Assembly (NCBI RefSeq): GCF_003813775.1
Contig: NZ_RPDH01000002.1
Location: 1,302,001 to 1,366,000 of the forward strand
Length of the DNA stretch: 64,000 nucleotides
Source: Chitinophaga lutea
GTDB taxonomy: Bacteria > Bacteroidota > Bacteroidia > Chitinophagales > Chitinophagaceae
Direction: 5' to 3'
A program made the translations under genes and the position numbers. Below are positions 15,960 through 24,261 of this stretch, piece after piece; positions within the stretch are counted from its first letter, which is position 1, and each line of letters begins with the position of its first letter. The notes under the pieces are model-generated. The model had not been told where the DNA came from and searched no databases. It saw only the letters and a list, made by a program, of their open reading frames with translations.

Positions 15960-18900
15960 TTATTTGACGGAAAGCGTCACCCCTGCGTTGATCACACGCT
16001 GTATGGGATAACCGAGGCCGTTGCCGCCCATTTCAACGTCCCAGAGGTTAAACTTGCTGAACGTAAACAGGTTGACGCCGTTGACGTAAAAGCGGGCGTT
16101 GGACAGGCGCAGCCGTCTCATCAGCTGATCTGGCAGGGTAAACCCGAGTTCGGCCGACTTGATCCGCAGCAGCGCGCCGTTGCGCATGAACCAGGTACTC
16201 GTCTGGATATTGTTGGCATTTTCGTCCACGCTCAGGCGCGGCCACAATGCATAAATATTACGGTTGTCTTCGCTCCAGTGATTATCCGCCCACACTTTCA
16301 ACAGCTGGCGCTGTTCTCTGACGAACGGCGATGTGCTCTTGGCGTCGATCCAGAATGATTCCCTGGCCAGTCCCTGGAAGAAAATGGAGAAATCGAAGCG
16401 GCCGTAGCCGGAAGAAATGCCGAAGCCGTACACGATCTCCGGCGCGGAAGGAAACCCTATCGGCGCCTGGTCCAGCTCGGTAATCCTGCCGTCGCCGTTG
16501 ATATCGCGGTATTTGATATCTCCGCCGCCATATGGCCCGAAACTTTGCCGGGGTGAATTCCGGGCATCCAGGTCGTCAACAAAAAGGCGCTCTGCGATAT
16601 ACCCCCAGTTTTGGGAAAGCGACCGGCCTACGTGCAATTTGTTTTTTTCCTTGTATTCCGGTTCTTCGTATACGTCAAACCGGCTGGTGGCATAGGTAAA
16701 ATTGGCCATGCCCTTTGCCCACCACTTGCTGTTGAGCCGCTGTGAAAAATCGATGGCCACTTCGAAACCCTGCGACTGCGCTTTGCCCACATTCGCCCGC
16801 GACACAGCGCTGAGGCCCATCGTAGTGGGAATAGACGCGCGGTCCATCAGGATGTTGCTGCGCCTCTCCTGCCACATGTCCATATCGATATTGAGTTTGC
16901 CGAGAATGGACGTTTCGAAACCCAGATTGGTTTTGCCCGCCTTTTCCCAGGAGATGTTGTTGTTGGCGTACCGGGATATGTCGATGCCCGACAGCGTGTA
17001 ATCTTTCAGCGTGCCGAATCGCATGCCCCGGTCGCCGCTGTTCATGTTTACGTTCGACAGGTAAAAGAACCGGTCTGTCGGCGAGCCGATGGCGTCGTTA
17101 CCTACCAGGCCGTATGTTGCCCTGAGTTTCAGTTTCGGCACGATGCGCCTGATCGGCTCCCAGAAATCTTCGTTGGAAACGGTGTACCCTACCCCGGCTG
17201 AAGGGAAAAAGCCGAAGCGGTGGCTTTTATGGAAACGTTCGGAGCCATTGTAACCGAAGTTGAACTCCAGCGCATACCGGCTGTCGTACACATAATTCAC
17301 CCTGCCGGAAAGGCCCACATTGCGGAAGGGCAGCGAGCTCTGCAGTGAGCCCGCGTTGCCCACCAGGCTGTTTTTGGCGATCCCCACCAGCGTAGCGCCC
17401 ACGCTATGGATCTTGTTGAATACGCGACCGTAGTCCAGCGCCAGTTCACCATAAAAGTCGGCGGACAGTACCTTCTCACCTTCCTGGTAATCGAGATATT
17501 CCGTACCTGCCGGCGCCTGCGACTGCCCGGCTTCGAGGTTGATGGGCCGGATGGAATATCCTTTGGTAGCGTAATCGTAATTATAAGCGATGTAATAAAA
17601 CGGGTTATAGGCCCGGTTCACGGCAAAAGATCCGTTTCGCTGCAGGTTGACCATACCGCGGGCAGAGAGCCCCTGCGTCACAAAATCCAGTTTCTGGCGC
17701 ATGCCTACCTGGGCGTTGATGTTGAAGCGGCTCGATTGCCGATAGCCTTTTTGCAGATCCGAGTAGGGATTATTGTACTGGCCATCCGCCGAGTTGCCGA
17801 ACATAATATGTTTAACATACCGTGTTTCGTCTGTTGGCTCGTAGTAGGCAGGAAACAGCACGGAATTGGATTCCATGATCTGTTTGTAAATATCCGCGCC
17901 GCCGGCCAGCGGACCGGAATAGTCGTCGAAAGAACCGGAGAGGCGCGCGGTCATTTCCGTGGTAGACGTGAGGTTCAGGTTGATATTGCTTCGCAGCGAA
18001 TAAGACCGCAGCCGGGAATTGCTATTGAAATTGCTTTTCCTGTCTACTTTCAAAATGCCGTTATCGATATTCATGGCGCCGGACACGTAGTAACGGGCCA
18101 CCTTCCCGCCACCGCTCAGGCTGAGGTTATAGCGCTGGTTGTTGGTCGATTTTTTCAGCAGTTTTTCCTGCCAGTCGGTAGACGGGAACACCACCGGATC
18201 GAGGCCCTTACGGGTATTTTCGATTTTGTCTCTTGAATACAACAACCCTCCCAGCGGGTTCCTGGTCAGCACCGCTTCGTTGGCCAGTTCCATGTATGTC
18301 ACGGGGTCGGCCAGTTCCACGTTGCGGGTGGATTGCGATAATGAGTTCTCGGCGCGGAACGAAAGGTTTACGCTTCCTTCGCGTCCTTCCTTGGTAGTGA
18401 TGAGGATAACGCCGTTGGCGCCTTTCGACCCGTAGAGCGCTGTAGCCGTAGCATCTTTCATGATCGAAAAGCTGGCGATATCATCCACCTGCAGCCGCGC
18501 CAGATCTGTAGAAGAGGCTTCGATGTTATCGATCAGTATCAGGGGCGATTTCCGGTACCCGAAGGTGGTAACGCCCCTTACGAAAAAGTCTGCGTTATCG
18601 AATCCGGGTTCGCCGCTTCGCTGGAATGCGATGATACCGGCGAGTTTGCCTGCGAGGGCGTTGGTGAGATTGCTGACAGGGATTTTCAATTCGCCCGGCT
18701 TGATGCTCGTAACAGCGCCTACCACTTCCGTTTTTTTCTGACGGCCATGCGCCACTACCACCACCTCATCCACTTTACCTTCAGCCGGCCGTAGTATGAT
18801 GTTCATCACGCCGTTGGTGGTAATGGCCACTTCCAGCGGCTCAAAGCCGATGAACGACACCTGCAGCACGCCTCCTTTCGCCGGCGCTTCAATGGTGAAA

Positions 18901-19409
18901 ACGCCGTTGGCATCCGTGGCCACGCCCTTGGTGGTGCCTTTGATCTTTACCGTAGCGCCCGGCAGCGGGATGCCCTTATCATCCGTCACCCGGCCTTTTA
19001 CTTCCATCCGCTGTTGCTCTTCCGCGGCAACAACGGCAGTGGCCTGTGCAGCTACCGTCGTAATGATGATCGTTTGCTGTGAAATCGCATACCCCAGCGG
19101 CCGGCCCCTGAAACAATGTTTCAGTGCCTCTTCCAGCGGCATGTTCCTGATGTCGATATCGATTTTGCCTGCATTGTTCAGCACTTCATCTTCATAAAAG
19201 AACTTCATCTGTGTTTGCCGGTTGATCTCCTTAAAGATCTTTTTCAGCGGCACGTTCTTCCCTTTCAGCGTTACGTGCTGGCTGTAACTTCCAGCGCTCA
19301 CCTGCATGCAGATACCCAATAAAAAAATGCCTGTCAGCTTCATAACTAAATGTGTGTGGAACCATTTTCCCCGCCCGGGCGGGAAGGAGAATTGTAACTT
19401 TAAATGCAT
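15960..19409 (-). CDS. SusC/RagA TonB-dependent transporter with STN domain, locus 2
   Basis: A 1149-residue transporter. The ATG at 19407-19409 is preceded by GCAAAAGT, as in the other two susC genes. Domains in order: signal anchor (1-40), STN (about 45-115, KNVPLKKIFKEINRQTQMKFFY), carboxypeptidase-like sandwich (about 137-210, VKGRVTDDKGIPLPGATVKI), plug (EVVVVAHGRQKKTEVVGA, FFVRGVTTFGYR, LILIDNIEASS, SIMKDATATALYGSKGANG) and barrel. The plug phrase LILIDNIEAS replaces the usual VVIDG, a mild variant. The STN domain pairs it with the adjacent FecR for signalling. Confidence 0.95.
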   Translation of the reverse strand: MHLKLQFSFPPGRGKWFHTHLVMKLTGIFLLGICMQVSAGSYSQHVTLKGKNVPLKKIFKEINRQTQMKFFYEDEVLNNAGKIDIDIRNMPLEEALKHCFRGRPLGYAISQQTIIITTVAAQATAVVAAEEQQRMEVKGRVTDDKGIPLPGATVKIKGTTKGVATDANGVFTIEAPAKGGVLQVSFIGFEPLEVAITTNGVMNIILRPAEGKVDEVVVVAHGRQKKTEVVGAVTSIKPGELKIPVSNLTNALAGKLAGIIAFQRSGEPGFDNADFFVRGVTTFGYRKSPLILIDNIEASSTDLARLQVDDIASFSIMKDATATALYGSKGANGVILITTKEGREGSVNLSFRAENSLSQSTRNVELADPVTYMELANEAVLTRNPLGGLLYSRDKIENTRKGLDPVVFPSTDWQEKLLKKSTNNQRYNLSLSGGGKVARYYVSGAMNIDNGILKVDRKSNFNSNSRLRSYSLRSNINLNLTSTTEMTARLSGSFDDYSGPLAGGADIYKQIMESNSVLFPAYYEPTDETRYVKHIMFGNSADGQYNNPYSDLQKGYRQSSRFNINAQVGMRQKLDFVTQGLSARGMVNLQRNGSFAVNRAYNPFYYIAYNYDYATKGYSIRPINLEAGQSQAPAGTEYLDYQEGEKVLSADFYGELALDYGRVFNKIHSVGATLVGIAKNSLVGNAGSLQSSLPFRNVGLSGRVNYVYDSRYALEFNFGYNGSERFHKSHRFGFFPSAGVGYTVSNEDFWEPIRRIVPKLKLRATYGLVGNDAIGSPTDRFFYLSNVNMNSGDRGMRFGTLKDYTLSGIDISRYANNNISWEKAGKTNLGFETSILGKLNIDMDMWQERRSNILMDRASIPTTMGLSAVSRANVGKAQSQGFEVAIDFSQRLNSKWWAKGMANFTYATSRFDVYEEPEYKEKNKLHVGRSLSQNWGYIAERLFVDDLDARNSPRQSFGPYGGGDIKYRDINGDGRITELDQAPIGFPSAPEIVYGFGISSGYGRFDFSIFFQGLARESFWIDAKSTSPFVREQRQLLKVWADNHWSEDNRNIYALWPRLSVDENANNIQTSTWFMRNGALLRIKSAELGFTLPDQLMRRLRLSNARFYVNGVNLFTFSKFNLWDVEMGGNGLGYPIQRVINAGVTLSVK

Positions 19410-19422
19410 ACTTTTGCTTTTT

Positions 19423-19554
19423 ACCCGCCGCGGCTTGGTGCCTGGCGGGTGTTTGGATTTGAGAATAAACTTTCTTTCCTGAGATGGTTTTACGGCATTT
19501 TAGCCGGTTCAACCCAAACGAAGAGCCGTTCCGTCTCGCACACGGGACGGTTTT
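19423..19554 (+). ncRNA. Candidate cis-antisense RNA over the susC leader, locus 2
   Basis: TACTTTTG (19409-19416) on the plus strand overlaps the susC start codon. No clear upstream TTTG box lies at the usual spacing. ACCCGCC (19423-19429) pairs with GGCGGGT (19444-19450) to give a 5' hairpin. CCGTCTCG (19531-19538) pairs with CGGGACGG (19543-19550) around CACA and is followed by TTTTCTATTTTG, a plausible terminator. The layout repeats that of loci 1 and 3, although the sequence is mostly different and the RNA would be longer, about 130 bases. The alternative is a structured element in the fecR-susC mRNA. Confidence 0.35.
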
Positions 19555-19575
19555 CTATTTTGGGCTGATGCTGTT

Positions 19576-20742
19576 TTATTGAATGACTGTAATGTTCCTT
19601 CCTGTTATTTCAAACCGGACGCCCGCCAGCTGCATGAACTGCAACACCTCTGCAATGCTGCTGTTCCTGCTGACGACGCCTGAAAACCGACGGTTAACGG
19701 TGTTCCCCCTGTAAGTAATGTCTACATCGTACCACCGGCTGATTTGCCGCATGATGTCGGGCAGGGCGAGGTTCTCGAAGTGGAACAGGCCGTTTTTCCA
19801 GGCCATCACTTCATCGAGGTCAACAACACCTTCCGCCTTCCGGAGGCCGGCGCCTGCAATGGCCTGCTGCCCAGGTTGAAGGGTAATGTTTTCGCACCCG
19901 TTTGCAACGCTGACGGCTCCTTCGAGGAGTGTTACGCTGGTAGCCGCTTCGTCTTCATAGGCATGGATATTAAAATGGGTGCCGTGCACCATTACGGTGG
20001 TACCGCGCGCCTCTACCTCAAATTGCACCGCGGGGTTCCTGGCCACTTCAAAATATACTTCGCCGGTAATCTCTACAGTGCGTGTTCCTTTGAACACAGT
20101 GGGGAAACGAATGGATGAGGCCGCATTCAGATATGCCCGGGAGCCGTCGGGCAGCATCACTGCATACACGCCGCCCTTCGGGGTGGATATTTTATTGTAG
20201 CGCATTTCGTCGTTGGGCTCGCCGGTAACACGATAGGCAAGCATGCCGTTTTTCAGTTTGGAAACCGCCGCAGCGCCTTGTTGTGCGAGCATGCCGTTGT
20301 CCGCACTGTCGAGCTGCACGATGGCGCCGTCACTTAAAGTCAGTATTGCTTTTTTTCCGCCAGGCACAATCATCGACGACACCGCGGTTATGGACGCATC
20401 GTTTGGCGCCGGCGCAACGGGCGTCTTTAAGAAGAACCATCCACCGGCAAATACTGCAACAAGGATAGCAGCGGCGGCGGCCGTTCGCCACATCAGGCGG
20501 AAGGTCCGTGTGTTTTTCCGGCCGGCCAGCATCAGCGTGGCGAACATCTTATTCCGTTGCGCGGCATCCGTTTGCCCGTCGTAACGACCGGACTGCAGAT
20601 CGGCCAGAATTTTCGCCGCAGCAGCCTGTTCATGTTCCGGCAAACGGTCGCAGAACGCCTGTAGCTCCGCTTCTGACAGTGTACCTGCCGCGTATCCTTC
20701 CAATAACTGATTAAAATCCGGTGTACCCCTTTTTGCGTCCAT
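19576..20742 (-). CDS. FecR-type anti-sigma factor, locus 2
   Basis: A 388-residue single-pass membrane protein. The N-terminal cytoplasmic part (1-85) contains DFNQLLEGYAAGTLSEAELQAF. The membrane helix is at about 88-108 (AAAAAILVAVFAGGWFFL). The periplasmic FecR domain (KAILTLSDGAIVQLDS, VMLPDGSRAYLNAASSIRFP, GEVYFEVARNPAVQFEVEARG, HGTHFNIHAYED) has an insertion of about 50 residues before the second DGS motif, as in the longer Bacteroidota FecR form. The C-terminal region (FSGVVSRNSSIAEVLQFMQLAG) contacts the STN domain. It lies 21 bases after the sigma gene. Confidence 0.92.
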   Translation of the reverse strand: MDAKRGTPDFNQLLEGYAAGTLSEAELQAFCDRLPEHEQAAAAKILADLQSGRYDGQTDAAQRNKMFATLMLAGRKNTRTFRLMWRTAAAAAILVAVFAGGWFFLKTPVAPAPNDASITAVSSMIVPGGKKAILTLSDGAIVQLDSADNGMLAQQGAAAVSKLKNGMLAYRVTGEPNDEMRYNKISTPKGGVYAVMLPDGSRAYLNAASSIRFPTVFKGTRTVEITGEVYFEVARNPAVQFEVEARGTTVMVHGTHFNIHAYEDEAATSVTLLEGAVSVANGCENITLQPGQQAIAGAGLRKAEGVVDLDEVMAWKNGLFHFENLALPDIMRQISRWYDVDITYRGNTVNRRFSGVVSRNSSIAEVLQFMQLAGVRFEITGRNITVIQ

Positions 20743-20763
20743 ATGCCGTGCGGTGATGACAGT

Positions 20764-21369
20764 TCATATATAAAGACACCGGAAAAAATCCAGTGTACCA
20801 GCGCACAATAAAAAAAAACCGATTTCACCATCGTGCTTCCTGACATAGTCACGGATAAACAGCATAGCCCGGAAAAGGTGGTTGCGCACAGTGTTGCGGG
20901 AAAGTTTCAGCTGGTCGGCCACTTCATTCAGTTTCAGCCCGTGGCGCTGGTTGAGCTGGTAAATCATACGCTGCCTGGGAGGCAGGCGCAGTACGGCTTC
21001 TTCAAGTACAAGCTGCGATTCTTTTTGCATGTATGCTGTTTCCGGGGCGGGCGTAAAGCTGTCCGACAATTCCTGGTGACGCTTCATGCAGGCCTTTTCC
21101 CTGGCAATGCCCCGCAGCAGGTTCAGGATATGATTTCGGGTCATAATGAAAATGTAATCGTGCAACCGGGTAACCGTATGCAGGCTCTCCCGTTTCGTCC
21201 AGATTTTCAGGAAAATATCCTGCACCACTTCTTCCGACATCTCGGAAGACTTCGTGTACGTATACGCCACGCCGAACACCCTGTCTGAATACTGTTCAAA
21301 CAGTTGGCGGAATGCGGTTTCATCCCCCGCGGCTATCTGCTGCCGCAATGTATCGTTGCAGGGATTCAC
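20764..21369 (-). CDS. ECF RNA polymerase sigma-70 factor, locus 2
   Basis: A 201-residue ECF sigma factor of the Bacteroidota FecI-like group. Region 2 is at about 15-90 (AFRQLFEQYSDRVFGVAYTYTK, EEVVQDIFLKIWTKRESL), and region 4 at about 125-180 (RLPPRQRMIYQLNQRHGLKLNEVADQLKLSRNTVRNHL). The C-terminal tail is hydrophobic (GFFLLCAGTLDFF). It begins the locus 2 operon. The upstream DUF5054 gene ends only 55 bases away on the same strand, so read-through from the glycosidase transcript is possible. Confidence 0.93.
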   Translation of the reverse strand: MNPCNDTLRQQIAAGDETAFRQLFEQYSDRVFGVAYTYTKSSEMSEEVVQDIFLKIWTKRESLHTVTRLHDYIFIMTRNHILNLLRGIAREKACMKRHQELSDSFTPAPETAYMQKESQLVLEEAVLRLPPRQRMIYQLNQRHGLKLNEVADQLKLSRNTVRNHLFRAMLFIRDYVRKHDGEIGFFLLCAGTLDFFRCLYI

Positions 21370-21424
21370 GTGGATGGAGTTGTCATCTCAGAAAATGGTG
21401 ATACTATGGTTGATAAAAAAGATC

Positions 21425-24043
21425 CTATTCCAATATCCAGCTGGCGGGTGAATAGGCGTGCAGCGGTACGTTGAACGCCTGTTTGCTGACGGGTATGCGC
21501 TTCCCGGTAACTTCGCCGCGGAGGTCTACCGGCGTTGCGTAACGCACTTTCAACGATGCGGGCAGGCGGATGATAACAGGCGCCGTAATGCCCGATTGTT
21601 CCCATACGCGCAGCATGGTTTTTCCGCCGCTATCCGGATTCTTTCCGAAGGCAGTGACCAGTACGCCTTTGCGGGAAACGCTCAACCCTTCCCTCTCTGC
21701 AGGCAGGGTACCGTTACCCGCCGCAGCGGCCGCCAGTAAAGGCACCCGCATTTCCCACGCGTTCACCGCCAGGTCGTTTTCTTTCGTTTCCGTTCCCCGC
21801 ACCGGCCAGATCCGCACGCGCTCACTCCAGGAGCCTTCCTGCCATAACGGGAAATTTGTGTTCCACATGTTATTGTACAGGTTGACAAACACCACCGGTT
21901 TTTCCGGTACGTAGTCCATACTGAACCGCCAGAGGCCCGGCTCTCCCAGCGATACCAGCGGCGCTTCCGCGGCACAAAGCCCGACGCCTGTGTTACCACC
22001 GGTCACCAGCACCCCGCTGTTCACCGCATGTATGTGACGGTTGGTGCCGGGTATAATGTCTTTCGCGGGATTCACCGGCGCTCCCAGCCGGCCCAGGAGA
22101 AATGAGGGCTGTCTGATCTTAAACGGGAAACAAAGCCATCCACCTTCGGGATGTTTCTCAGCGGTCTTATCTTCCACCGTCCAGGTCACGTCCACAAGGG
22201 GAACGTTCCGAGGGAAGGTGAAGACGATTGTGCAAGCCTTCGCCAGCCCTTCCGTGTTGCCGGCGATCAGCGTCACACGGTCTTCCGCCGGCGTTGCGTC
22301 GACGGATATTTTCCAATCCGACGGAGATACCGCGCGGTATGGCACCTGTGTTTCATCCGGCATACCGGGTTTACCGATATCGTTGAGCCCCCAGCTATCG
22401 TGGATGCGGGAATACTTGTAGAAAAAGCGGTCGAATACTTCACGCTTGCTGAACCGCTCGTGCAAAAACTGTCCGATCACATACCCCGAGGCGGTATCCA
22501 CCAGTTCGGCGCCGGTGGCTTTATCCACCAGCGAACGGATGCCGCCTTTTTGAAGATCGAAATGCGCGGTAAAGTGGGGCGTACTGAGCGTTGCAGCGGC
22601 AGCCTGCTGCACCGGCGTATGCCGAACAAGGGGTACTGTTTTATATCCGTTCGGGGGTACATTTTCTACAAACACACGCACCCCATCTACCATCACCATA
22701 CCGGAACGTTTCCAGGGCAAGGGGTTGTACACCACCACGCCTTTATCTTTTACGGATGCCGCCAGCTGCTGCAAACGGGCTTCCAGTTCACTGTTCACGA
22801 TTGCTGCGGCGGTACGGGCATAGTTGGCGTGATCGTTGTATGACTGCAGCCATTTCCGCTTGTTCCCGCGCGGCAACTTTGCGTAATCGCCGCCGGCAGG
22901 CAGCGGTTCCTGTTCCATGGCGGCCAGCCATTGTTTCCATTCTTCTCCATATAAGCGCCTGGGGCCATATTCCGCATTCATTCCCCAGGTGTGTTCACCA
23001 TACAACAGGCTTTGTTCGTAGGCCTGCGCCAGGCGTGGCGCTACATCCCCGGTATGGAGGCCCCACATCCGTAAATGTGTATCCATGCTTTCCAGCGCAG
23101 GCGCCAATGGCCTGGCCGTTCTGGCAAGCCCGGTAGCCTGCGGCATCGACATCAGCCCGTGAATCCAGGTATCGGGCATATCCCCGCGCACTACGGGCAG
23201 GTCGGGCTGTTCGGCCAGCAATGCCTTGGCAAAGTCGTCGAGCGTTCCGAAATGCACATTCACGCCGGGCATTTTGGTTTCATATTGTTTTCTCCATTTT
23301 TCCACGTCTTCCGGCGAGGGAGGGCCGTGATTATCGCCGGCCATGATCATCGACAAATAGTTTTTGCAGGGCCAGTCAGCCGGCGGAAACGGGTCGCTGC
23401 CGTAGTCGATCGTGTATGCACAGAGCACCTTCGAACCGTCTGCCCCTTCCCACCAGAAAAGCTGCGGCACGCGCGGATACTGGCTGGCAGGATTAACGCC
23501 GATATGCAAAAACCGGATACCGGCGTGATGCAGCAAGGTGGGCATCACCCAGCTGTGCGACGGCACATCCGTCATCTTTGCGGCCACCGGCAGCGGCCGG
23601 TTATATTTGTGTGCAATCTTTGCGGCGAAACCCAGTCCCCTGGCAAGGTCCTCCAGTTCAAGCGACTCTGTGTGCGTCGAAAACGGCAATGCATGCGGCG
23701 CAAGCGCACCTTCCCTCACAGCCTGCTCTACCAGCACCTTCCTGGCGGAATCCTGCTGTGGGCCCAACATCTGCGCCCACAGCGGCCAGGCCGGCACCGT
23801 CCAGACAAAACGTTTGTTTGGCGGCAACGCCCTGTTGGCAGCCATTACTTTCAGGGATTTGTCCATCATCTCCGTACGGTAGCGCTCAAAAACATTCGCG
23901 GCCAAATCCGTAAAGCCAAGGTCAAAGTGACTTTTGACCACTACCCAGACATCTGTTACTGCGGGGGATGCTTTTCTCACCTGGCCCGTTGCGGAAAAGG
24001 TAAACAGGGTCAATACCAGTATGTATAGATTTTTTCTGCGCAT
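21425..24043 (-). CDS. Secreted GH38-like protein (DUF5054)
   Basis: I start at the ATG at 24041-24043 (MRRKNLYILVLTLF), which gives a signal peptide and 872 residues. The longer frame to 24205 has no signal and would reach into the terminator of the next gene. The mature N-terminus has VVVKSHFDLGF (H39, D41), matching the zinc-binding HxDxG motif of family 38 alpha-mannosidases. A (beta/alpha)7-like catalytic part to about 350 and a long beta-sandwich C-terminal half follow, as in GH38. DUF5054 proteins are GH38 relatives of unproven specificity. Lying between the GH110/propeller genes and locus 2, it probably trims alpha-linked sugars in the periplasm or at the surface. Confidence 0.78.
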   Translation of the reverse strand: MRRKNLYILVLTLFTFSATGQVRKASPAVTDVWVVVKSHFDLGFTDLAANVFERYRTEMMDKSLKVMAANRALPPNKRFVWTVPAWPLWAQMLGPQQDSARKVLVEQAVREGALAPHALPFSTHTESLELEDLARGLGFAAKIAHKYNRPLPVAAKMTDVPSHSWVMPTLLHHAGIRFLHIGVNPASQYPRVPQLFWWEGADGSKVLCAYTIDYGSDPFPPADWPCKNYLSMIMAGDNHGPPSPEDVEKWRKQYETKMPGVNVHFGTLDDFAKALLAEQPDLPVVRGDMPDTWIHGLMSMPQATGLARTARPLAPALESMDTHLRMWGLHTGDVAPRLAQAYEQSLLYGEHTWGMNAEYGPRRLYGEEWKQWLAAMEQEPLPAGGDYAKLPRGNKRKWLQSYNDHANYARTAAAIVNSELEARLQQLAASVKDKGVVVYNPLPWKRSGMVMVDGVRVFVENVPPNGYKTVPLVRHTPVQQAAAATLSTPHFTAHFDLQKGGIRSLVDKATGAELVDTASGYVIGQFLHERFSKREVFDRFFYKYSRIHDSWGLNDIGKPGMPDETQVPYRAVSPSDWKISVDATPAEDRVTLIAGNTEGLAKACTIVFTFPRNVPLVDVTWTVEDKTAEKHPEGGWLCFPFKIRQPSFLLGRLGAPVNPAKDIIPGTNRHIHAVNSGVLVTGGNTGVGLCAAEAPLVSLGEPGLWRFSMDYVPEKPVVFVNLYNNMWNTNFPLWQEGSWSERVRIWPVRGTETKENDLAVNAWEMRVPLLAAAAAGNGTLPAEREGLSVSRKGVLVTAFGKNPDSGGKTMLRVWEQSGITAPVIIRLPASLKVRYATPVDLRGEVTGKRIPVSKQAFNVPLHAYSPASWILE

Positions 24044-24207
24044 ATAGTTCGTCGATCGGCCGGGCACAACTTCACCGGTCTTTTCCGAAAAGTAACACCC
24101 CTCCCTGCAAATGACCCTTCCAAAATTGATCATTTCCGATGCTATTTTGACACCCCGCCCCACTCCGGTTTCCCCGGGGCCTTGCTTTCTGTTCTTATCG
24201 AGCACCT

Positions 24208-24240
24208 AAAAAAGGAATACCCCGTTGCCGGGGTATTCCT
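24208..24240 (-). terminator. Strong intrinsic terminator of the T9SS propeller gene
   Basis: AGGAATACCCCG pairs with CGGGGTATTCCT (24213-24240) around a short loop; on the minus strand six T residues follow. It lies 22 bases past the stop codon of the propeller gene and separates it from the DUF5054 gene. Confidence 0.88.
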
Positions 24241-24261
24241 GTCTACGTGTATGCAACCTGT

